Source of the DNA: Piper betle
Taxonomy: Eukaryota; Streptophyta; Magnoliopsida; Piperales; Piperaceae
NCBI GenBank assembly: GCA_033002965.1
Contig: JAURVB010014483.1
Location: 1 to 64,000 of the forward strand
DNA: 64,000 nucleotides
Direction: 5' to 3'
The notes beneath the pieces were generated by a model, which searched no databases, was not told the DNA's origin, and saw only the letters and a list, made by a program, of their open reading frames with translations. A program made the translations under genes and the position numbers. Below are positions 35,492-43,921 of this stretch, piece after piece (position 1 is the stretch's first letter; each line of letters opens with the position of its first letter).

Positions 35492-36240
35492 GGGGTTGGG
35501 TAACCTAAGGGCGACCCCAGGAAAATTTTCCTCGGGTCGCCCCAAATCTGGCCCGTCCGATCATAAGGACGGTCCAGATTTCTTCTTCTTAAAACCCTAA
35601 CCTCTCCCCTCCTCCCATGCGCTGCCGCCGTCGGGCCGCTGTCGCCGCCGTCGGGCCGCTGTCGCCGCCGCCACGCGACCCCGCCCTTGCCGCCATCGTC
35701 GCTCGCCGTTGCCACCGTCGCTCGCCGCCGTCCGCGGGCGTTAGTTGTCGCCGCGTTGCCGCGCGACCCCGCCACTGCCAAGGTTGACCACGCATTGCCA
35801 CGCGACCTCGCCTGCTAGCGCCGCCCTTGCTCCTCGGCCGACGCGGACGGGTGCGGTGATGGCAGCGGTGCCATGGACGTGGGTGCGGCGAAGGGTGGCA
35901 CCGCCGCTGCCGAGGGTGGCGAGGGCAGCTGCAGCGGTGTCAGCGCTGGCAGGCGAGGTCGCGAGCGGGCGTGGCGGCGCAGATAGGCGACCCGGGCGGC
36001 GACGCGGGCTGGGGTGTGGGTGCGGCGACGGCGGCGGTGCGGTGGATGTGGGCCCGGTGAAAGGTGGCGGCGCAGCGGCCAAGGGTGGCGAGGGCGGCGG
36101 CGGCGGCAGTTGGAGGGTGGAGGGTTAGGATTAGGGTTTTTTTAAAAAAACATATTTGAGCCATCAGATTAGATCTGATGGCCCAGATTAGGGTGACCGC
36201 GGGAAATTATTCTTGCGGTCGCCCCCAGGCTAGCCAATCC
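35492..36240. mobile_element. E0: 749-bp hairpin-ended element in (TA)n
   Basis: It is bounded by (TA)n on both sides. The ends are imperfect inverted repeats over about 70 bp. The outer hairpin on the left is 35509-35542 (GGGCGACCC ... GGGTCGCCC around AGGAAAATTTTCCT). The inner left hairpin is 35553-35572 (CCGTCC ... GGACGG). On the right, the inner hairpin is 36161-36181 (CCATCAGA ... TCTGATGG) and the outer 36191-36224 (GACCGC ... GCGGTC core). Between lies GC-rich sequence, C-rich then G-rich on the + strand, with AAAACCCTAACC and its complement near the two ends. No plausible protein is encoded. It resembles Micron-type microsatellite-targeting elements. Confidence 0.7.
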
Positions 36241-36258
36241 TATATATATATATATATA
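36241..36258. repeat. (TA)n microsatellite between E0 and E1
   Basis: Nine TA units separate the right end of E0 from the left end of E1. Confidence 0.9.
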
Positions 36259-36349
36259 CACGAATCTTTTACAGTGCGCTACGTGAAAACGCAGCGCACT
36301 GGGGCAGCGCAGTGATCGCGGCCATCGGATCGCGATCCGACGGACCACA

Positions 36350-37310
36350 ACGAAAATACCCCCCCCCCCCGTCGACGAAATTCCTGCCCGCCCGCCGTAC
36401 CCGCGCCCCGTCGCTTCCCGCCCGCCGTTCCCGTGCCCGTTCCCGCCGCTTGTCGATTCTATAAAGAGGGCCCGCCACTGACCCGTCCAACCCATCCTCC
36501 GCTGCCCCCCACCCCGCCGTCCCCCGTCGTCCCCGCCCTCCTGCCCTCCCCACTCGTCGCCTGCCCACCCCGCTCGGCGCCCCTGCCCGCCCGTGCCCCC
36601 GCATCCCGCCCGCCCTGGCCCCGCCCCTTTTCTTCCCTCCCTTGTTCTCACAAAACCCGCCGCCCTTACCCCCCGCCCCGCCGCCGCGGGCGCCCCTGCC
36701 CTCGCCCCGGCCCCCGCCCCTGCCCAGGCCCCTGCCCCCCCGTCGCCGCCCCCCGGCCCCCGCGCCGTGCCCCGCATCCCTTCCCCTGCCAATCCTCCAT
36801 CCCCTGTCTCCCCGCCCCTGCCACACCCCGCTCCCGCCCCAGCTACCGTCTGCAGCCTGCTGCCCCCCACCGGTCCTGGCCCCCTGCCCTCCCCCTCACC
36901 GTCCCCCGGCCCCCGCGCTCTAACCCCCCTCCCGCCCCCTGCCACCCCTCCCTCCCCTGCCGTCCCTCCCTCCCCTGCCTCCCCAACTATCTTCCGCCCC
37001 CGCAACCGTCTTCCGCCCCCGCAACCGTCTTTCGCCCCTGGCCCCCACCCCTCGCCGGCCCCCGGCCCCTGGCCCCTGGCGCCCCGGCCCCTGCCACCCC
37101 CCTTCCCACAGCTGCCGCCCCCTGCCACCCCTCCCTCCCCTATCCTTCCCACATTTGCCGCCGCGCCCCCCACTGCCCCTTGCCGCGCCCCTCGCCGCCC
37201 TGCGCCCGCATCTGCCCGCGCCCCCACTGACCCTTGTCCTGCCCCTCGCCGCCCTGCGCCCCCATCCGCGCGCGGCCCCCCTACCACACCTGCAACACTG
37301 CAATAACCCG
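36350..37310. repeat. C-rich low-complexity arm of E1
   Basis: Nearly a kilobase of CCCCTGCCC/CCGCCCC-type sequence, strongly C-rich on the + strand. Long open frames on both strands here encode only Pro/Ala/Arg or Gly/Arg runs and are composition artefacts. The right arm of E1 (41090-41475) is correspondingly G-rich. Confidence 0.75.
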
Positions 37311-37612
37311 CCGCGGTCGTCCCGACTCGAGTCATAAAAAAATTGACTCGGTCACGCGCGAGTTTGCTAGCTTTGAACGGTAAAGTTAAAATTTTTTTTA
37401 TGGGCTTTTGTGGCATATATTTATATTTGACGGTAAATTTATATTTTTCAGGTCACAAGGAGTCGAGGTCGCCAAAATTACATCTTTGAGAATACGAAAA
37501 TCAGGTTAGAGTTAAGTCTTTAAAAATATTTTGACTTAATTAAAGCATGTTTATTGCGCTTATTTTAATTGAAAATAATCTTAGGTTTTATAAATTTTAT
37601 ATTTTTTTAAGA

Positions 37613-39492
37613 ATGGACAAGCTTGAAGATAAAGCATACGAGGAAGAAGATATAAGCAAAAATATTACAACAATTTATCCTATTGTAGAAGATGAGTTCA
37701 AACCGAAAGTTGGGATGCAATTTGATTGTTTGGACGATGCACTCGATTTATACAGTAGGTATTCAAAAAATGGCCGGTTTTGGTATACGTAAACATAGTA
37801 CAAACTATCATAAGAGAACAAAAGAGTTATGGTTGCAAGTATTCGTGTGTTCTAAAGAAGGTCATTTCAGAGAAGATGAGCGAAATAGAGAAATACCTAA
37901 CAAAGGAAAAAAGAGAACTCATCCTATAATAAGAGAAGGTTGTCAAGCACGCATGAGGGTAACTAAGAATAAAGAGGGCACATGGAATGTCATGTATTTC
38001 GAAGAAGGACATAGTCATGCACTCCTTACACCATCAAAAATTCAATTTCTCAGGGCACATAGGCATGTTACAAGTGTGCATCGAAACTTGATTGACCAAT
38101 TCGGAGAGGCTAACATCAAAACTTCTCAACTAATGTCTGTGCTAGAAATTGAAGCAGGTGGGGCAGAAAATATTGGTTGTACAGAGATAGATATTAGAAA
38201 TGTGCAGACAAAATATAGAAAGGAGATAAAGGAAATTGATGCCCAATTATTGATGGAACACTTCGAGGAAATGAAAGAAATGAATAACTCATTTTTTTAT
38301 TGCTATGAATTGGATGATGAGGGCAGATTAAAACATTGTTTTTGGGCGGATGGAATTGCAAGGAAAAATTATCAGCTATACTCAGATGTGATCATTTTTG
38401 ATACAACATATAATACAAATAAATATTCACTTGTTTTTGCCCCATTCACCAGAGTAAACCATCACAGGCAAACAATTACATTTGGATGTGCATTTTTGTG
38501 TAATGAGAAGACAGAATCGTTTGTGTGGCTTTTTGAAACATTTTTAAAATGCATGGATGGAAGGCATCCCGGGGCAATTGTTAGTGACCAAGATCCGGCA
38601 ATGGATAAAGCAATTAAATTGATATTTCCTTCAACATATCATCGTCTTTGCATTTGGCATATCCTTAAGAAGGAGACTGAAAATTAGGTGCAATTGCTCA
38701 TAGGAAGGAGTTTTATGAGCCATTCCACAGTTTAATTTATGGTGCGGAAAACGAAGAAGTCTTTGAATCACAATGGAGTGCACTAATGAAAGACAATTGC
38801 GTAGTGGGAAATGAGTGGTTGAAATCTATATATGCAATTCTTCATGCTTGGGTGCCAGTGTATAGTAAAGGTATATTTTTAGCTGGTATAAGAAGTTCAC
38901 AACGAAGTGAATCCCAAAACTTATTTTACTCAAGGTATGTGAACAAAAAAATAGCCTCATTGAGTTTATACATAGATATGAGAGAGCTATCAAAAGACAG
39001 AGATTGAACGAGGCAAAAGAAGCATATGAAAATACGTATAAAAGCCCTAAATTGGTCACCCCATTCAATATGGAATATACGATGGCAAAAGTTTATACTC
39101 GAAAAGTGTTTTATAAGTTTCAAGAAGAACTACAATACAGTATGGCTTGTTGCTCATCTCATAAGAAATTAGATGGGGAGGATGTTGAATAGTATGATGT
39201 AACATGTTGTAGAAATAGTAAAGGCTTGGTTTCACATGTTATTTACAAAGGAGCTAATAGGAGATGCACGTGTAGTTGTCAGCTTTTAGAAAGTGAAGGT
39301 TTGCTTTGTAGACATTTGCTATATGTACTTAGATTGAATGAGGGGGATATTTTTCCTGAAATGTATATCATGAAGAGATGGACAATTGACATAGCAAAGG
39401 AAGTTGTTTTTGATGGTGAGGGAGTGGAACTTCGTGGTGATTGTCAGAAAAACGTTATTCTCAAATTGGGGAGAATTGCACTGTATATTTAA
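37613..39492 (+). pseudogene. FAR1/FHY3-type MULE transposase, nearly continuous
   Basis: It starts at ATG 37613. A FAR1 DNA-binding domain occupies about 37690-38040 (acidic start, GFGIRKHSTN, CQARMRV). A MULE transposase core follows at about 38370-38650, with the first Asp in FDTTYNTNKY, the second in VSDQDPAMDKAI, then CIWHILK. A SWIM zinc finger (CTCSC ... LLCRHLLYVL) lies at about 39265-39335. Reading needs three one-base corrections, all in homopolymers (T-run 37778-37781, A-run 38680-38683, A-run 38945-38951), and meets one TAG at 39190-39192. Such proteins are either Mutator-like transposases or domesticated FAR1-related factors. The intronless form and position inside a (TA)n-bounded element favour a transposase. 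Confidence 0.82.
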
Positions 39493-39744
39493 TCGATGGG
39501 CACTGTATAGGATGGTCGTTGCCGGGGTTGGTGCTCGACGGTGAAGCGTGGAAGGTGGGCGGCAGTGGTGGCTGAGAATCAAATCGGTAGGGAGAGGGGG
39601 AGGAAGGGAGGTGGTGGTGAGGTGTCCCTGGTTAGCCGTGGGCGGCTGGCGACAAGGTCACCATCTGTGAGGTGGCGCGGCAAAAAGGGGCAAAGAAACA
39701 GAGTCGCCGCGAAACGGGGAGGAGGAAATGGGCAGGGGTAGTTT

Positions 39745-41070
39745 CATAATAAAAACTTGACTCGCTCCTGACTCAAGTTAATATTACAAAATACCTCTCA
39801 AAAAATATTAAAAAATAAAATAAAATAATCCATTAGAACTTAATTATTTTATTTTATGGTATTTTACTCTATTTTTTTATATTTTTGGGATTTCTTTTGT
39901 AATATTGACTCGGGTTGGGACCGAGTCAAGTTTTTACTACAAAATTATTTTATTTTATTTTAAAAAAATTATTTCGTAATATTGACTCAAGTTGGACCGA
40001 GTCAAGTTTTTATTGCAAATTTATTTTATTTTATTTTTTAAAATTTATTTTATAATATTGATTCGAGCCAGGACTGAGTCAAGTTTTTTATTACAAAATT
40101 ACCCCTCTCTGAAAAATATGAACAAAATTGGGTAAAATACCATAAAATAAAATGATCCATTAGAATTTGATTATTTTATGTTATGATATGTTCCTGTATT
40201 TTTTAATGTTTTTTGGGAATTATTTTGTAATATTGACTCAAGTCGGGATCAAGTCAAATTTTTATTACAAAACTACCACTCTCGAAAAATATGACCAAAA
40301 TAGGGTAAAATACCATAAAATAAAATAATCCATTAAAATTTGGTTATTTTTGTGTTATGATGTTTTCCTTATATTTTTTTTATGTTTTTTGGGATTTATT
40401 TTGTAATATTGACATGAGTCAAGAAGGAAGAAGTAGGTAGGGGTAGTTTTGTAATAAAAGTTTGACTCGATATCGACTCGAGTCAATATTACCAAATAGA
40501 TCCCAAAAATATTAAAATACAAAAATACCATAAAATAAAACAATCGAATTCTAATGGATTATTTTATTTTATGGTATTTTACTCTATTTTTTTCTAATCT
40601 TTCGAGATGTATTACGTAATATTAATTTAAATCGAGAGCAAATAAAGTTTTTATTATAAAATTGCTATTGTTTCATTTTCCTCCATCAACCCTTTTTTCT
40701 CACCCACCTCACTAACGTTGTCACCTAACAATTTTGTAATAAAAACTTAACTCATCCTGACTCGAGTCAATATTACGAATAAATTTCAAAAAATATGAAA
40801 AAATAAAGTAAAATACCATAAAATAAAATAATCCATTATAATTCTATTGTTTTATTTTATGGTGTTTTCTTGTATTTTTTATATTTTTTGGGATCTATTT
40901 GGTAATCTTAATTCGAGTAGAGACCGAGTCAAATTTTTCTTACAAAGTTATTTTATTTTTTTAAATTTAAGCGAGTCAAGTTTTTATTCCAAAATTATTT
41001 TATTTTTTAAAATTTATTTCATAATAAAACTTGACTCGAGCCTTGACCGAGTAAAATTTTTATTACGTTA
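39745..41070. repeat. GACTCGAGTC-containing AT-rich repeat array in E1
   Basis: Units of roughly 70-170 bp pair an AT-rich block (TTTATTTTATGGTATTTT, GGGATTTATTTCGTAATA) with TTGACTCGAGTC...GAGTCAAGTTTTTATTAC. Copies near 39905, 39985, 40060, 40232, 40465, 40750, 40905 and 41030 occur in both orientations, so the array can form many stem-loops. TTGACTCGAGTCAA is itself a perfect palindrome. Confidence 0.75.
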
Positions 41071-41583
41071 CTGCCCTCCCTTGTTCGCCACCCCCCTCTG
41101 TTTTGCCTCGCCACCGGCAGCCCGCAGGGGGGGGAGGGATTGAGGGGATCGCGAGGGTGGGGCGGTAGGTGTGAGTGGGGGCAAGGAGGTGGTGGGGAAA
41201 GCGACGGAGGGGGGGGGGGCTGGCCAAGGTTTCAAGCTGGGCGGGCGGGGACGGCCGTGGCGGGGCGAGTGGGGGATCGCGAGGGTGGGCGGAGGCTGCG
41301 AGTGGGGGCAGGGGGATGGGGCGGTGGCTGCGAGCGGGGCCGAGGATGGGGGCAGGGGCTGGGGCAACCACGACTGCCGAAGGGCAGGGGCGACCGGCAG
41401 GGAAGGTCGGGGGAGAGGGCAACCGCAGCTGTGGGAGGGCAGGGGTGACCGTCGGAGTGGCGCGGCGGCGGCGGGAAAGTCCTTCAATCCTTTAGTTTTT
41501 TCCAGCCGTTGGATAAAATCCAACAGCTGGGAAAAACTCCAGCACAGCCAAGATGGCTATGCTGGAGTACAGGAAACTTATTT

Positions 41584-41585
<2 letters not shown>

Positions 41586-41614
<29 letters not shown>
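41586..41614. repeat. (TA)n microsatellite between E1 and E2
   Basis: About fourteen TA units join the right end of E1 to the left end of E2. Confidence 0.9.
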
Positions 41615-41616
<2 letters not shown>

Positions 41617-43319
41617 TGGATAAAGCTGTACATACCAGCATAACAGAGGGGAGCTTTCGATTGAAATTCAGCTACCCCTCAACTCCCCCTGTTGTTGCCC
41701 ATTGCTGCTGCCCCCGACATTCCCCCTCCTTCCCATCGCCCCTATTTGCTCCTACCCGCCCCGCCGCAATAACCCCTGCTTCCCACCGCTCCTCTTGCCA
41801 CTTCCTGCTGCTCACCCCGCCCCAGCCCCGCCAACCGCCGAATCGCACTGCCCTGGCCTGCAGCCACCGCCCTGCCTGTAGTTGCTACCCACTGCCCTTG
41901 CCCAGCTTCCTCCCCCCGGTGGGGAATGACGGCGACAGAATTGGCCAGCGATAGTGGCGCAACAAAATAGAGGGGGAGGGAAAGGAAAGGGCGATGACAA
42001 TTTCGTAATAAACACTTCACTTGTTTTCTACTTTAGTCAATATTACGAAATAAGTTTTTTTTAAAAAATTCGTAATAAAAACTTGACTCCCTCCCTAGAG
42101 TCACTATTATAAAATAAATTTTATTGACTCGAGTCAATTTAAAAAATATTATAAAATAATTTTTTTAATTTTATTTCGTAATATTGACTCGAGTAGGGAA
42201 CGTGTTTATTTTTTATTACGAAATTATTTTATTTTTTAAATTTATTTTGTACTATTGACTCGAGTCGTGAGTGAATCTAATTTTAATTTTATGATATTTT
42301 ATTTTTAATATTTTTTATATTGACTCGAGTCAATAAAATTTATTTTTTAAAATTTATTTCGTAATAATGACTCTAGTAGAGAGCGAATTAAGTTTTTATT
42401 ACGATTTTTTAAAAAAATTATTTCGTAATATTGACATGAGTCAGGAGCTAGTCTAGTTTTTATTACAAAATTATTTTATTTTATTTTATATTTATTTTAT
42501 AATATTTACTCAAGCCGGGAGTGAGTCTAGTTTTTATTTAATGAGATTTTATTTTTATTTTTTAAATTGACTCGAGTCAATAAAATTTATTTCGTAATAA
42601 TGAGTCTAGTCAAGAGCAGGTCAAGTTTTTATAACGATTTTTTAAAAAATTTTTGTAATATTGATTAGAGTCAGAAGCGAGTTTAGTTTTTATAACGAAA
42701 TTATTTTATTTTATTTTAAATTTATTTTGTAATATTGAGTAAAGTCGGGAGCGAGTCTAGTTTTTATTTTATGAGATTTTATTTTTAATATTTTTTAAAA
42801 TTGACTTGAGTCAATAAAATTTATTTCGTAATAATGACTCCAGTCAGGAGCGGGTCAAGTTTTTATCATGATTTTTTTAAATTTATTTCATAATATTGAC
42901 TCGAGTTGGGAATGAGTCAAGTTTTTATTACGAAATTGCCATAGCCCTTTCCTTCCCCCCACCTTTGTTTTGTCGCGCCACCGTCAACCTCATTGCCAGT
43001 TGCCCACTGGCCAGTGCTGTAGCTGCCTTGGGGGGGAGGGAGGGTGGGGTCCATGGTGGTGGGGGGCCGATGGGGCGAGCAGGGGCCGTGGGGTAGCCGT
43101 TGCTGGGGTCGGGTGGAAGCTACGTGGTTCGATGGCGGAGGGGCCGTAGGCGTCCAGCCATTCCCGTCGCCCTTCCTGCTGGCGGGCAGGATGCAAGAGG
43201 CGGGAGGGCAGGGAGCTGGAGGGTGGGGGGCAGGAGGTTGGAGGGAGGGCAGGGGGATTGCTGTGGGCCGCTGGATCTGATCCAACAGCCCACAAAGGCA
43301 GCGCATACCAGCGCTGCCC
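41615..43319. mobile_element. E2: 1.7-kb hairpin-ended element next to (TA)n
   Basis: The left end follows (TA)n with a stem ATGCTGG (41613-41619) ... CCAGCAT (41635-41641). The right end has an inner hairpin at 43266-43290 (GCTGGAT ctg ATCCAAC core) and a perfect outer hairpin GGCAGCGC atacca GCGCTGCC (43297-43318), followed by TATAGATATAT. The left arm is C-rich (41680-41930), the right arm G-rich (43020-43265). Sequence near 41925-42010 is inverted at about 42930-43000 (TTATTACGAAATTG, then a pyrimidine run and TTTTGT.GCGCCAC), so the arms form a long imperfect inverted repeat. The centre (42000-42950) is the GACTCGAGTC array. No protein is supported. Confidence 0.62.
42010..42950. repeat. 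GACTCGAGTC-containing AT-rich repeat array in E2
   Basis: The vocabulary matches the E1 array: ATTGACTCGAGTCAATAAAATTTATT and GGGAGCGAGTCTAGTTTTTATT-like units repeat about eight times with a spacing near 110-130 bp. Units near 42310-42440, 42570-42700 and 42800-42900 are particularly similar. Confidence 0.75.
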
Positions 43320-43330
43320 TATAGATATAT

Positions 43331-43790
43331 TGTTGGGTTGTCCCTCCTCCATAAATAGATGAAATTATAACCCTTTTTTCGGCAAAAACCAAGATTTTCC
43401 AGATTTGGTTAGTTGAAAGGAATAAAAGCAACACACGACGTTTTTCTTCTTTGGTTTTTGGGTTTTGGAGATTGGCTTGCAATCGTCAATCGTAACGTCA
43501 CCAAGTTCTTATTTATAATCCGTAATTCTTTATTTTCTTTCTTGGCCAATACCAATTTTGTGGAAAGTACAATAAATTAGTATTAGGGAGTTTGTTCTCA
43601 TGTGGATCTATTTTGTATTAAACTTGTGATATAGTGAATTTGATTTGGCCGTTTGCCTCATGGTTTTTCCCCAAACTTGGGGTTTTCCGCGTAAACTTGT
43701 ATTGTTTGATCTCTCTATTTGTTTGGTACTTCTCATCCTTATGTGTTGAAATATGGGATTTGTATTTGGTTTGTTTGGTTAATCCCAACA
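43331..43790 (+). repeat. Copia-2 5' LTR
   Basis: It begins TGTTGGG and ends CCCAACA, a perfect 7-bp terminal inverted repeat, 460 bp. Compared with the 3' LTR it lacks a block of about 65-75 bp after GGGTTTTGGAG. Confidence 0.9.
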
Positions 43791-43792
43791 AG

Positions 43793-43805
43793 TGGTATCA
43801 GAGCC
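43793..43805 (+). other. Copia-2 primer-binding site
   Basis: TGGTATCAGAGCC, complementary to the 3' end of initiator-Met tRNA, two bases after the LTR. Confidence 0.9.
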
Positions 43806-43921
43806 AGGTTGTTTGGTTTGGATGTTTGCAAGTTTTGGTTGTTGATATTTTCTGCCCACTTTGTGTTTGACAAAATTACTAAGAGCCTAGTTGGTGTGTC
43901 TATGATTTATATTTCAACAAG

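Larger units (their letters stand above)
36259..41585. mobile_element. E1: 5.3-kb hairpin-ended element in (TA)n with FAR1/MULE transposase
   Basis: (TA)n flanks both sides. Left end: outer hairpin 36272-36301 (CAGTGCGCT ... AGCGCACTG) and inner palindrome 36325-36340 (TCGGATCGCGATCCGA). Right end: inner hairpin 41502-41530 (GTTGGAT aaa ATCCAAC core) and outer hairpin 41537-41567 (CTCCAGCA ... TGCTGGAG), with a small AGGAAA...TTTCCT stem at 41571-41586. The two ends share layout rather than sequence, so E1 could be composite. Inside are a C-rich arm (36350-37310), a transposase gene (37613-39492), an array of TTGACTCGAGTCAA-like repeats (39745-41070) and a G-rich arm (41090-41475). Confidence 0.55.

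Noticed and set aside
35434..36164. Overlapping Ala/Arg/Gly-rich frames in E0
   Set aside because: Composition artefact of a GC-rich inverted-repeat element; frames exist on both strands across the arms.
36169..37416. Long open frames on both strands (up to 415 codons) in the GC-rich arm of E1
   Set aside because: They encode only Gly/Ala/Arg or Pro/Ala/Ser runs, overlap in several frames at once and follow from the lack of A/T and hence of stop codons. No domain or start context supports them.
41063..41623. Frames of 100-150 codons in the right arm of E1, some running into (TA)n translated as Ile-Tyr repeats
   Set aside because: Low complexity; reading through a microsatellite is not evidence of coding.
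42917..43352. Frames of 120-130 codons in the E2 right arm
   Set aside because: Pro/Ala-rich antisense of G-rich DNA that includes the terminal hairpins.
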